Origin: Chaetomium olivaceum
Lineage: Eukaryota; Ascomycota; Sordariomycetes; Sordariales; Chaetomiaceae
DNA length: 64,000 nt
Direction: 5' to 3'
Assembly: GCA_039881045.1 (NCBI GenBank)
Contig: JAYWVB010000015.1
Span: 496,001-560,000 of the forward strand
Positions 23,128-34,573 of the stretch are shown here, one piece after another (position 1 is the first letter of the stretch; each line of letters starts with the position of its first letter). Both the position numbers and the translations under genes were made by a program. A model generated the notes under the pieces. It saw nothing but the letters and a program-made list of their open reading frames with translations. It ran no database searches and had not been told where the DNA came from.

Positions 23128-24603
23128 TGATGGAAAATTTTATCTCAGTAAAATCTCACCACTCGGACCGAATCCCTCGTGGGAGGCAAATATGTGTGTA
23201 TGTCTGTGTGTGTGAATGCATGCGTGTTTGTGCAGGAAAACTTGACAGGTTCCTCGCCCTCCCCACAAGGCGGCTTGACGGCAGACCCGTCCAATAGCCA
23301 ACGCAACGTGTGTATGCGCATGGGCCCGAGGAATGCCGAAGGGAGCTTCTGGATTCCCCCAAAAGCCCACAGTGACAACCCAAGGTTCCACCATCCAACC
23401 GTCCATCCCACCATCCGACAGCCCTACGCAGGCGTGGATTTTGGTCAATTGTTGCTGATGAATGTGATGATGACTTGATCTTTTGACACCGCGTTGATGC
23501 GAGAGAATCGGCAATTCCGGTTACTAAAACGACAGAGACACATCAGCCGAAAAAACAGATTCATTCGAGACAAGAAGAGGGTCTTAATGTTATTAGTTAG
23601 GAGCTTGGTTAACGGGCTGTGCTTTTTACCCCTGGTGCCCTGAATCCTGAACCGTGCCGTGCCGTTCCGGCAGTCTTCGGATGAACGCTTTGCTTCTTTG
23701 CGAGCTCCTGCGCAATTCCCTGGGGTCCTTGATTGGGACATGGGCAAGTTCTGGCCTCCGCAGAGGCCGCCACCCAGTTTCGTTTCCTGTCACCACCCGG
23801 CATGCATCAAGAAAATCGAAGGCCGATGGACGTGGCCAGCGATTCTTGGGCCGAGTCTGGACTGTGGATCAGATCGACGTGTCTCCCGACCCAGAACGCT
23901 CCCATTGGCTGGGCTGGTTTCCGCTTCGGTGGAGGGTTGGGCTCTGTTCCTGGAATGGCAGGGAAGCGGAAGATTCCCGGTTGTGCCTTGCAGCTGCAAG
24001 GAACGGCTGACTGGCGCCATTTTTGAACAAAATTCGGATGCGACAGCGCCACTAACTAGGGGAACAAAAATGCGACGCCATGCCCCTGCCAAGACCGTTT
24101 ATTCGGTACCCTGGAGGAGCACACAGGACCGGCGCTTTTCGCCGTGAAAGGGCACCCAAAAAGGTAAAGCTATTAACAGCAGCCGGAAATAGCCATGTAG
24201 CAGAGCTCGAACTCGTGATAGTGAAATGATGAGACGCAGCCAGGGGCCCACGACTTCCAGCTCTCGCCCAAGTCCCGGGCTTCGCCAAGTCCGCCCTCGC
24301 TTGGCCACCCACAAGCTTGGAAGCTGGGGGGACCTTTAAGTTTGCCCTGCGCTCTTTTGGCTTCAGTTGTTGTTTCCTCGTTTGCTTCAACCCACGCGGA
24401 CACATTCATTCCTTTCTTGACCTTGCTCAGAGAGCTCACCTTCATTTGAAAATAGTGGCTCCAGCACATTAGAGAAACTCATCACCAACCAAGGATCAAG
24501 AGCAACAGGTCGCCCATTCTTTCCCTTGGCCACTCTCTGCTTCACGTTCATTTGAACTTAACACCACTCATTTGGTATCATCCACGCAACGCGCTTGACC
24601 ACT
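23128..24603. other. Intergenic, 1.5 kb
   Basis: A TG-rich patch at about 23190-23240 follows the methyltransferase stop codon. The rest is unstructured. Overlapping short frames near 23650-24150 on both strands are typical of random GC-rich DNA. The last 100 bases are pyrimidine-rich and probably the leader of the next gene. Confidence 0.5.
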
Positions 24604-25393
24604 ATGAAGTCAACCGTGTTTATCGCCAGCGTGCTGGCCTCGCTTGCCGCCGCGCAGCCCCACGGTCATGGCCACGGCCACAAGCACCGCAGACAGGAGC
24701 ACCGCCACGACGAACGGGGACTGGTCGTGATCTGGGAAACGAAAACTGTCTACACAACCATCACCGCCATCGTGGACGACAGCACCACCGAGCTGGTCAT
24801 GCCCAGCACCTCGACTTCCACCACCACCACCTCCTCCACCTCCACCACACTCTCGACCTCGACTACCACCCCCACCCCACTCCCAGCTCCAGCCCGGTTA
24901 TCCCGGATCCCGAGCCGAGCTCCTCGACCTCGACTACCGTGAAGCCTGCTCCTCCTCCCCCTGTTGTGGAGTTGCCGCCCCGGTGGTGGAACTGCCCAAG
25001 CCCCGTCCCCCGATCAGTAGCCCGGCCCCACCTCCGCCGCCGCCCGTTGAGGTACCCGACATCGGCGGTGGCGGTGGCTCGAAGTACACCGGCGACATCA
25101 CCTACTTCGCGCTGGGGCTGGGGTCGTGCGGGTTCGACGACGGTGGCAAGGACCACACGGACAACATCGTGGCGGTGTCGGCGCTGCTAATGGGCACCGT
25201 GTCTAACGGCAACCCCATGTGCGGCAAGAGCATCACCATCAAGGCCAACGGCAAGACTGTCCAGGCGCTCGTCCACGACAAGTGCCCCGTCTGCGCCCCC
25301 GGCGACATCGACGGCTCCGAGAAAATCTTCTTGTCGCTCTTCGGCTCGTTGGACGCCGGTCGCCAGAAGATCGAGTGGTGGTTCAACGACTAA
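24604..25393 (+). CDS. Secreted double-psi beta-barrel (expansin/RlpA-like) protein (two frame breaks)
   Basis: This is a secreted protein of about 263 residues. Seen: a signal peptide (MKSTVFIASVLASLAAAQ), a His/Gly-rich segment, and a Thr/Ser/Pro-rich linker that is probably O-glycosylated. A C-terminal domain of about 110 residues follows, with the RlpA/expansin-like double-psi beta-barrel signature: YTGDITYFALGLGSCG, NPMCGKSITIKANGKTV and VHDKCPVCAPGDIDGS. Such proteins are fungal cell-wall or papain-inhibitor-like secreted proteins without the second expansin domain. The linker carries two frame breaks, at about 24869-24882 and 24978-24981, each fixed by one more C in a C run; the corrected length is 264 codons. 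The linker's low complexity makes the exact break sites uncertain, but the N-terminal and C-terminal parts clearly belong together. Confidence 0.8.
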
Positions 25394-25941
25394 GCGGCTC
25401 TTTTTTCGATTCGTTGGGTCCTTTTTTGTTTTCTCTTGTGGATGGGCGGAGCCGGGAGGCCGTATCCGGTACCCGGCGGCGACCCGGTCGGTTTGTTTGG
25501 ATAATGCATCCAACCGCCCACCGGGCATTATGATGTGATGCCATTTTTTTCGCTTCTGCCTTTACCCGTCACCAGACCATGGGACGTGACATACCCCCTT
25601 TTTTGACAGCACCACCAAATACACAACAACATACACACTGGCGTCTTGGGCCTAGCAACGATCCAGGCTCGAAGGGAAGGAAAAAGGGATAGGGCGCCAA
25701 ATAGATTGCTTCGGTTGATAGATTTGTTTTCATGTACCTACTTAGGGTAACCCGGTTTTTGAATTGACTGGATAGTCTATTTGACATTTAGTTGATGGGC
25801 AGTTATGTGCTTCGTTGAGACTTAGGCTTATACCCAGTCGCCGGTTTCATCTCGTGTGTCTGATGTGACGACACCCCTTTTAATAGGATCCATACACCAC
25901 AAATGCCCCCCCCCTCTATCCGCCCACAATAACATCGCAGC
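25394..25941. other. Intergenic between convergent genes
   Basis: This holds the 3' flanks of the secreted protein gene and CCZ1. No gene-like frame was recognised. Confidence 0.5.
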
Positions 25942-28580
25942 TCACCGATGTAAACTTAACAACCCCTCAATATACCTCCTCGTATCGACACCAATCCCCT
26001 GCGCCAGCCGACTCGCCCCATCCGTCCACCCGCCCGACGCACCACCACCCACATACGACGCGCTCACGCCCCTAACGCCACCGATGCCGCCGTGGTCACT
26101 CGCCCTCCGCACGAGGAAGATCTCCTTCGCCGCCGCCGCTGCTGCTGCCAGCCCACCCGTGTTCTCACCCCCAAGTTCCGCTCCACCTTCGCCCGTATCG
26201 TCAGACCCCTCCCCATCCAGCGACTGGCCCTCCTCCTTAGGCGGGCGCTGCTGCGCGAGGACGCGGTTCCAGACGACCCACCACCCGCGACTCGTCTTGC
26301 ACGTGCGTTCCAGGGCGGTTGGGTCGCCACGCGAGCCGGCGTACATGCTGAGGATCTGGTTGTGGGTGTTGAGCGCTTCGACGCGGGTCCAGGGTGCGGC
26401 GGGTGAGGAGGGCGGCGGGGAGAGGATGCTGCCGGAGGGGTCGGTGAGGAGGATCGGGTCGGGGATGTTGGGGACGGTGGAGTGGACGGTGAGGGTGTGG
26501 GGGTCGAAGACGAGGTCGTAGATCTCTGGTTGGGATTGGGATGATGATGATGTTGTTGGGGGATGCCGAGGTTGGGTTTCTCGGGGCGGTAGGCGGTGGA
26601 GGTGAGGAGTGGTTTGTGGAGGCGGGCGAGCTGGGAGTGGAGGGATTGGGAGAGTTCGTCCCAGGAGGGGGTGGTAGTTGTGTTGAGCTGGAAGAGGAGA
26701 ATGTAGATGAAAGGTCTGTGGACGTAGATGACGGGCCGCAACTGAGTTGTGTTTGGCTTCTTGGGGTTTTGATTGTTGGAGTCCATACTTGGTGAGCCAA
26801 CGACGCCTAGCTCTCCGCCCTGGCGGCCATCAGGGTCAAGCTCAACCGTGACTGTCGGCGGACTCGCGCGTTTCGCCTGTTCCGAGGAATCTGGCTGCTC
26901 TGATTCGGTATCCTGTTTGCCGAGTCCGACCAAAAAGAAGCCAGCATCCGGGTCCTTTGCGGGCTTTTGGCTAGCAGCGCTTTCGGCATTGACTGCGTTT
27001 GGCGTCGCTTCGTCGTCTGCGTCCGAGTTTGTTGCAGGGCTAGCCGTACCCAGAGACCAGTAAGTACCGTAGCCCAGCTTGAGGTAGCGTGAACATCTTG
27101 TCCATGCCACCGCTAGCGTCCTCGGCCTCTGCTGGAGCGTCTTCAGGGATGGGACCGGGTTGAGCATCCCCAGTCTGTACCCCAGGAGCACCGCTTGCTT
27201 CTGACGCAGAGGCTTTAGGCTTCCCCTTTGTTGTTCGAACCTTCTTACTATCCCCAATTGGAGCCGCCTTAGCAATGCCCGCCCTCCTGCTAGCAGCACT
27301 CCGCCTCTTGGACCGCACCGCGCCCGCAGTAGCCGCACCATCAACCACACCATACGCACTCTCACCCCACGTATACACATCCTCCATCCAACCGGCCACC
27401 GCTCTCAGCGACGGTCGCGACAGCGCTCCAGCCCCCAAGAAGACAATCCCATCCTCCACCCCTACCTCATTGCCCAACCCAAGCCATCCTTCATCACCAC
27501 CCCCCCTTTCCCCTTCCCCTTCCCCTTCCCATCACTCCCAACCCCAAACCTACCCACAACCAAATCCACCAAACCCCCCTCCCCCCTCCACACGAGCCCC
27601 TCGAGCACCTCGCGCTCGCCGCTACCACGATCCTCTTCACCAACCCCCATCCCGAGCTCGCCGCAGGCAGCGATCTTGATTCCCGCGAAGACGGCGCTCG
27701 CCGGGTTGCCGTGCAGGAGAACGTTCCAGGTGGAGAGGAACAGATCCCAGTAGCGGGCGAGGAGGGCAGTAAAGTGCGGGCGGGAGGTGGTTACGGGGGC
27801 GGGGGTGGTGATGGCGGTAGTGGTGGTGGTGGTGGTGGTGGTTGCGTCAGGAGAGGTGGTTGCGTCAGGAGAGGTGGTTGCGTCAGGAGAGGTGGTTGCG
27901 TCAGGAGAGGTGGTTGCGTCAGGGGAGGCGGGGACTGGGGCGGTGGAGGCGGAGTTGAGGAGGGCGGAGAGCGAGGGGCCGTGATGTAGGAGGAAGAGCG
28001 CGTGCGCGCGGAGGAGGTCTTGAAGGAGCAGGGCTGGAGGCTTGACTTCGCGGGAGGAGTACTCGTATTTGGGGGGTGGAGGAGTGCCGGTTTTGGCTCC
28101 CGGTGGCGGTGGGGTGGAAGAGGCTGTCTTGGTTGGGGGTAATGGGAGGCGGGTGAGGTCGATGGACTGGGCCGTTGGTTAGAATACTTGTGACTAGATA
28201 TGAGAAAGATAAAGGAATAAACGAGCTCACAGCGAGGATCCACCAGCCTGGTTCCAACTCATGCAACACGACGCGGGTGCGCTCGGTGTCTATAGAATCG
28301 ACGGCTTTACCTAGAAAGCTACGGCCAAACTCGACCATACCTTGGGCGAGGCCTATCTGCCTGAGACGTTCATTGCGTTCTTCGTTGGAGAGGATATCGG
28401 TTGGACGACCGTCCTTGGCTATGCGGTGGCGGCGACGCTTTGCGCTCGACTGAGTGCTGGGCGAGGCATAGTACACGATTTGGTCCTCGACGGTTTCATC
28501 AGTCGTGCCGAGACTGGGGTTGTAGATGGCTAGGAAGCCGAGCTGGGGGGGACGATGCCGGCTGCTAGCGGATTGGCCAT
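25942..28580 (-). CDS. CCZ1: Vacuolar fusion protein Ccz1 (four frame breaks)
   Basis: This is a Ccz1-family protein of about 858 residues. Ccz1 pairs with Mon1 to activate the Rab7/Ypt7 GTPase for vacuole fusion and autophagy. Seen: an N-terminal longin-type domain with LGFLAIYNPSLGTTDET, EDQIVYYASP, NERLRQIGLAQGMVEF and LHELEPGWWILASIDL, a KYEYSSREVKPP segment, GVEDGIVFLGAGALSR, LKLGYGTYWSLG, and a C-terminal EIYDLVFDPHTLTVHST plus WWVVWNRVL segment. One 64-base intron at 28230-28167 splits WWILA from SIDLTRL. Frame breaks occur at 28545-28551, 27478-27480, about 27084-27090 and 26532-26534. With the likely G/C-run corrections the coding length is exactly 859 codons. The best start is the ATG at 28580, opening MANPLAAGIVPP. 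Large Pro/Ser/Thr-rich insertions make it longer than the yeast protein. Confidence 0.82.
27803..27840. repeat. GGT triplet run coding poly-Thr
   Basis: A run of GGT triplets, read as ACC on the minus strand, encodes a stretch of threonines inside CCZ1 directly next to the 18-base minisatellite. Confidence 0.7.
27841..27930. repeat. 18-base minisatellite in CCZ1, five copies
   Basis: Five tandem 18-base units run back to back; the first four are identical and the last differs at two positions. On the minus strand each unit encodes the hexapeptide SPDATT, so copy-number change would keep the frame. Confidence 0.9.
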
Positions 28581-29284
28581 CCTTGATATCGATGATGAGC
28601 GACGCTGGCCTGGCGCGATCTCATGAGTTTGGACTGTCCTCTCCGCCCAGGGAAGCCGACGTGGCTTTCATTTATGTTTGTAAGATTACACCGTTCGTCG
28701 CATTTAGATTCATGACAGTTATTTGACCTCGACGAGTGGGTGAGTGAGTGAGCCGGGTTGGATTGTTCGTACCTTAAGTTAGGTATCCAAGTTAAGTTGC
28801 GGAGTTACAATCCCCCCGCTTTAGGAAATTGTTGGAGATTATCACGCAGCATAACAACTGAAACCTCCATACCTACCTACCTAAGTAATTATTTCCAGCA
28901 CATTTCGAGGCAGTGGTTTTGGTAGACATTAGCTACGAAACCACATACTGATCTACTTTTGTGTATGCTGTCCATGCTAGGTAGTTTTTGACATTGTCTA
29001 ATTTCACACGAGGTGACAGGGTGAGGAAGGTGCTCCGGGTAAAGCAGATGAAAGGAAATGCTCAGCGGCCACCACCCTTCGATGAAGTGTATATGCCAGA
29101 GAGAAAGTCATTCAATTGTCTATGTTGTTGTGGTGCGCCTGCCTTGTCCAATGGTATTGTGTGTTCTATGATCGTACATGTACATAAATATCATACAGTC
29201 GCAGTGCCAGGGTGCATCTGACCCCTGTCTGCCCTCTCCCACCTTTCGTTCTCTGCTCAATCGTGACGAGAACATATGCTACGT
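28581..29284. other. Intergenic, promoter of CCZ1
   Basis: This AT-richer region lies upstream of CCZ1 and downstream of the PPR-like gene. A short TACC repeat occurs near 28868-28882. No gene was recognised. Confidence 0.5.
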
Positions 29285-31897
29285 CTATGGGGGTCCGCGC
29301 TTCTTCCTCAATTTGGCTTCATATAGCAGCATGGTATTCCAGTCATCGACCTCCTGAGCGGGCCCTTCCGGCACATCAATAGCGCCTGGCTCTTGCGCTT
29401 TCAGACGAGCAGCTTCTTCTTGAGTCTTCTTGGTTAACCACATCAGCATGGCCCTCGCCCGACCGCCCCTGTCCCCCCGCGGCGCGACAGGCACCTGGAC
29501 GGGGTACATGTCGGCTGGCACCCGCCCGCCACCGCCCGGCGCCTTTTCCTCGCGCGACAACAAGTTCAGCCTCCGGTCACGGTCGAGTGCTTCCTGTAAA
29601 ACATGACCAAGCGGGACCACCGGCGTGACATTGCGGTAGTTGTTGTACATGGCTTTGGCATAAAGGTCATATGCCTCTGCAGCATATGGAATCGTACTTT
29701 GCACTAGGTCTCCTTTCTTCTTTGTAACCACCTTCTCGACCGGAACACCGGTAGAGGGGGATTGTGATTCGTCGGGTGGCTTATCTAGGGAAAGATGCTA
29801 GCAGCCGTTCAAGCTCGTCATCCGTATAAGCCGACTCGGAAGCTATGGGTGCGTTGAGGGGAACCCGTTTCTTTTTGGGCCGGCCCTTTGCAATCCTTGG
29901 CCCCTTTGCCCCCTCGGCACGGCCTATACTGTAGTCGCTCAGCAAAAGGGCCTCGATAAACTCTCGTCTGTCGATTGGGCAGTTGTGCGGCTCCTCCCAT
30001 ATGCCACGCATCAATTTTGTGAGGCGCAAGAGGTCTGGTTTCCCGGCAAGCAACTTGATGCCGTGGTTCCGCATGTCGTGATTCGTCATCTCCATTCTGT
30101 GAGCATAGCGCCAAACGGCGCCGAGTAGCTGGGGCTTCTGTGTCCGCCGGGCGATCTCGAAGAGGAGCTTGAACGTGAGAGCGTCCGCTACGTTGTAGCG
30201 TTGTTCTTCAAGCATGCGGACAAATTCCACGGCCAGATCAACCTTCCTCTGGTTCTTGCAATGCGTGAGGATGGTGTTTAACGCGACCGTGTTTGGTTTG
30301 CCAGCCTCCGTCTTAAACATATATTGGAGAAGCTGTTTTGCTTCGTCGAATTTGCTGTACTGTCCAAACACGGAGAGATATCTGCAAGCGGCGCGCTGGT
30401 GAAGCTCCCATGTTGCGCCGTACAGCTCACGGAGTCCAGCGAGAAAGGCCTCGAGGTTCTGGCCCTGCTGAACCGCGCGATAGGCGTCGTGATCGGCCAT
30501 GATCCCCGATATTTGGTTCACGGCCATGGGGTCGGAGAGGAAGAAGCCCTTGATGTCCATGGCTTGTATGATGTATCGCCTGACATCCTCTGCCTCAACC
30601 AGGCGGAGGAACTGCAACCACGTCTGTAGGTTGGGCTTGTGCCCATGGACCATCATCTGGCTCACCGCGGTTTCGAACGCAAGCAGATCCTTGGAGTAAA
30701 CCGCTGTGTCGGCTAGCAGATTGTAAATGTTCGTGTCCATGCGCAGACCCAATTTCGAGGCTCGTTCGACCAACTCCTCAGCCGCCTGCAGGTGAGTCGC
30801 ACCACCACTAGTGACGTAGCGGAGGGCCATGATAAGCGCGGGTAGCGAAACAACTTCCGAAGCGCTTGGGTCATTGAAGACCTCGACCAATTTCTCCACG
30901 GCCGCATATTTGTGGGTCTTCCCTCGAGGGTATACAATCGCCGGGCGAGACTCGCGTTTACCTCGCCCATAACCACGGCTGAAACGTACTGTTGGAATGC
31001 CTCGGTCGTCCATTTGGTGGGTCGTGGGATTTCATCCACGCTTATGTCGAGTTTGTAGGGTCGCCATGCCACTGACATCTGATGGGGCTGGATTTTCGTC
31101 GCCGTGAATGTCGAATCTCCCGATGCATCTGCGGGTGCCTGATCCGCCTGATCCGCCTGATCCGCCTGGCTGTCGTCCTGTCCGTTTCCTCGAGGCTTTC
31201 CCAGGTTGACGACCGTGATACCTTTGGTGACTTTTAGAATATCGTCGACAGCGGTGGATATAGCGGCTGATTGGCCGTCGAGGGTGACGTAGGGGTCCAG
31301 GTTCGCCCCCTCATCGGTTGGCCGATACAGCGTGATGGCACACCCCGTCCTCGACTTTATATTCCACAAATTCTTCCCGTGGTCGGACAAAAGGGACCCA
31401 ATCGCATGCCTCGGGATGATGACCTTGATTTGGCCGTGGAGTGTGGCGTCGGGGACAGTCGACTTCATAAGGTGCTGAAGGACAATGCGCCAGTCGCCAC
31501 CCCGTTCCTGTCGTCGCTGTTCATCGAGCCGAATTTGCTGGGTAAGGGCGCGGTGGTGCCTGTGCAGCGCCTCGCGAGTCTCACGCCTGTGAGGATACAC
31601 ACCGACTGGCTTGACGACGATCGGGCCATCGTCTTGCGGCCTGAGGGGGATGCGACTGAGCCGACTGACCAGCGATGACAGGGCCCTGGCTCCGGCATGA
31701 TCGGCGGCCGACCGTTCGGAGGATGGAGGCGCAGACTTCGATGGTTCTTTCGCGTTGGTGCCCGTAGATTGGGCCCGGGAGAAGGCGCCTTGGCCGGCGG
31801 CCTGCAGGTTCTTGAGAACCGGGAAACATATTCGATGTTGGATGCGACCGAGGGGGGACAAGCACGTTCTCCACGGTAGCGCGGAACCGAGAGTCAT
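29285..31897 (-). CDS. Mitochondrial PPR-like protein with KH-like segment (two frame breaks)
   Basis: This is a protein of about 870 residues that I read as a mitochondrial RNA-binding factor. Seen: a basic, Ser-rich N-terminus (SALPWRTCLSPLGRIQHR) typical of a mitochondrial presequence. A KH-like segment lies near residues 160-240 (IKVIIPRHAIGSLL, then NLWNIKSRTGCAITLYRP and YVTLDGQSAAISTAVDDIL). A long helical-repeat region has pentatricopeptide-like units (MDTNIYNLLADTAVYSKD, HKPNLQTWLQFLRLVEA, KPNTVALNTILTHCKN). A basic C-terminal part begins near TKKKGDLVQ. The frame breaks at about 30928-30936 and at 29788-29793; the corrections cancel and give 871 codons. Without them three separate frames appear, but the sense is continuous. 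The mitochondrial role is inferred; the family name is uncertain. Confidence 0.7.
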
Positions 31898-32388
31898 GTC
31901 TGTGATCGGGGCATGTCTATGTCGTGTCGGTGGGTTCGCTCGACCGGCGGCCCGATCCTGGTTTCGGCAAGGTTACTGTACTGCAAAAGATGACTGCAGT
32001 GCAGTGCTTGTGGTGTTAATCGAGATTCGGTGCATGGGGTTGGGACCCTTCAGGGCCAGGTACGGAGTCCATGATTTTTTTTTTTTGGAGATGTTACTTT
32101 AGCCCCACTGTGGTCCCCCAATCATGCTTGACTCGCCAACGGATTGTCGCTCTTTCCCATCATGAGGATCCCTGCCACTCACCAAGTACGGACGAGGTTT
32201 TCAAACTCAACCCATTCATTTTGCCCCTCGATGAAGGTATGACTATGCGCATACACTAGAACACCACAGTAACGAAGAAAACGTAGTAATTCGGACACCG
32301 GACATGGGGGTATCGTATGCATCCCAGACTCCAGTTCCCCATATTAACCCTATTTTACCTAATAGTACTTGGTATACCATGCTTGCTA
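31898..32388. other. Intergenic
   Basis: This lies between the start of the PPR-like gene and the stop of the DysF gene. It contains a 12-base T run at 32075-32086 and is AT-rich from 32250 on. No gene was seen. Confidence 0.5.
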
Positions 32389-33778
32389 TCATGTCCCCTC
32401 TCCATTAACGTTGTTTGTACTTCCCTTCTTAGTTTCGCGTTTGGGAGCGGGTGGCGCTGATGGGCCGGACTTGTCCACCCCTCGCCATGTGGAATCCCAA
32501 CCCTGCTCTTGATCCACGGCACCCTTCGAGCCCCCTTCCTCGGCTATATCCTTCACGTCGCTCCAGTACTCTAGCCTTTTCACTTCTTCATCTGCGTGGG
32601 TGACGGCCGCCGCGAGGTTCTTGACTTTCTGATCAAGTTCTGGGCTCGGGTCTTTTTCCTTCTTGTGCTCCGCAACGGTTATGTCGTACAGATCGGTCAA
32701 CTTGGTAAGGAGGACCCGACGCGATGCTTGGAAGACAAAGAGGGACATGATGTCGTGCATGATCGATTTCAGACCTTCCAAATTTTCCTGGGCGTTCTCG
32801 AGGTAGTTGTCGACGGCTTCGATCTTCTCCCTGTCAATCCGGGAGGCGCGGAGTACGCGTAAGAGGTCGTCGGCGTGTTCAATGGCGGCCGCTTCGTCGC
32901 CCTCCATGCTCACCGCGCCCATGCTTACTCTGCTACCACGGAAACTGGAAGCCCCGCTAGGGCTATCGTCCCGAGCTGTTTCGGAAGATGGTCGAATCGT
33001 GAAATACTCGGGGTTGAGCATGTGCGGGCCCTGCGCAGAATAGCCTGAGTCCTTCTTCACCCGTTTCCTGATCCACGCTCGCCGACGGACGAAAGAGTTC
33101 CACCACCGCGCTTTATGCCATGCGAACTTTTTGGAAAAGGCGAACGAGTATTCCCAGCCATCTTCGTCAACGCCCTCATCGTGGTTAATGCGCCACTCTG
33201 GCCAAGCCCATTCCCAACTTGGATCAGGCACTTGTGCCGTGCTTATATCCGTCGGACTGGGCCTGTGGGCGAAGTTGGTCCACGCGGGAGGGTCGAGGTT
33301 GCCGAGCGCCATAGAGGAAAAAAGCGGCATACCGCAGAGGAACCCGCCTCGTTGGTTTTCATACAAGATGTCGACTGCCGACTCGGGCGTCTTGAGTCTA
33401 GCGTGATGTTTTGTAGTTTGTAGCTTTGACACGGGATCACCGGCCTCTACTTGCGGTGTCGGTCCTAATACATACACAGGTTAGCATTACCTTCCCTACG
33501 ATGGTAGCAGAGATTGCGCACTCACCCTCTATTACGACAGAAGGCTGCCCCGTATCTTGCTGTCGTATCACCTCCCCGCCGATCTCATCCTCCCCATCGT
33601 CGCGTTGGCGATCTGTAGCGGAGCTTGTAGCTTCGCCCTGGGTGGAAGGGTCACCCAGTGAGGTTCTAAGAGGGCTCTCCTCCTCATCTCGATTGACTAG
33701 GTTTATTTCGTGGTCAAAATCGCTGTCTTTAGGAGGTGGTACGCGACGCGAAGAACGGTGATGTCTGATCTTGGGCAT
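32389..33778 (-). CDS. DysF-domain protein (Mug65/Spo73-like)
   Basis: This 442-residue protein carries a dysferlin (DysF) domain. Fungal DysF proteins include peroxin Pex23/24-type proteins and the fission yeast Spo73 and Mug65 proteins, which act at organelle or forespore membranes. Two exons: 33778-33526 and 33464-32389, with a 61-base intron. Seen: a basic/acidic N-terminus (MPKIRHHRSSRRVPPPKDSD), then GFLCGMPLFSSMALG. The DysF core follows near residues 140-210, rich in Trp and Arg: SWEWAWPEWRINHDEG, DGWEYSFAF and WWNSFVRRRAWIRKR. Next come a serine-rich linker and a helical C-terminal region (KIEAVDNYLENAQENLEGL). No transmembrane helix is obvious, unlike Pex23 proteins, which favours the Mug65-like group. 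Confidence 0.8.
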
Positions 33779-34573
33779 GGCTTCTCATGCCATCACGAGT
33801 CAAGCCGGGCCTCCTGTTTAGCGGGTCATTGGGGTAATGAGAATGCGCGCGTTCTATTCTCAAACTTGACTAGAAGTGATGTCGTTGGGGATGGAAGTGG
33901 ATGCCCAGGCGTTAGGAATGAACCATAGGGCGGAGCACTACTCTAGAGGTTGGTAAGGGGAGCTGATGGAGACGCGTAATTGCTGATGATTGTGGGGAAA
34001 CCGGGAGATTTGGAGAAGCCGGTCACTGGGTAAAGTGATGGGATGAAGGGCAAAAAGATGGAGTTGGCAGGTTGCTGTCCGCCCGCTGTGAAGTCCGGGA
34101 TCATGATGTAATCGTGGACTTTTCCAATTCAGCTTCAGAGTTGCCGGCCATGGTTGCGCGCCAAGCCTTCTGCGTCCAGGGTCTCAGAGTCTGGGAGTCT
34201 GGCCCAAGAGAGAGAGCCAACTGCGGGTGGGGCGAGGGAGCGCAAGTCGGCACCGCCGCTCACTGCCCCGCTTCTACGTCATATACGACATACTCGACGT
34301 TACATACCCAAATGGGAGAGCTCCATGGGAACGCAGGCAAAGCAGGCAAAGAAAAGACGGAATGCGACGCATTTGGTGAGAATTAAAACCGTGCCATTCC
34401 TCAACCCTACAAGACCAACTTGACCCCTCATCATCCAACCACGTCCCATCCCGTCCCCTCAACAATACATTCAACACCAACACTCAAACAGCTTCAGGAT
34501 ACTCAGGTACCCCGAGCGTTAGCAACCTTCCTTCTTCAAACGCAGACAACATTCACTCCTAAATAAAACCACA
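33779..34573. other. Intergenic, divergent promoter region
   Basis: This separates the DysF gene (-) from a small membrane-protein gene (+). The last 200 bases are C/A-rich, like a leader. No gene-like frame is present. Confidence 0.5.

Noticed and set aside
27841..27930. The 18-base repeats as a CRISPR array
   Set aside because: Units are directly adjacent with no spacers and encode SPDATT in frame inside CCZ1.
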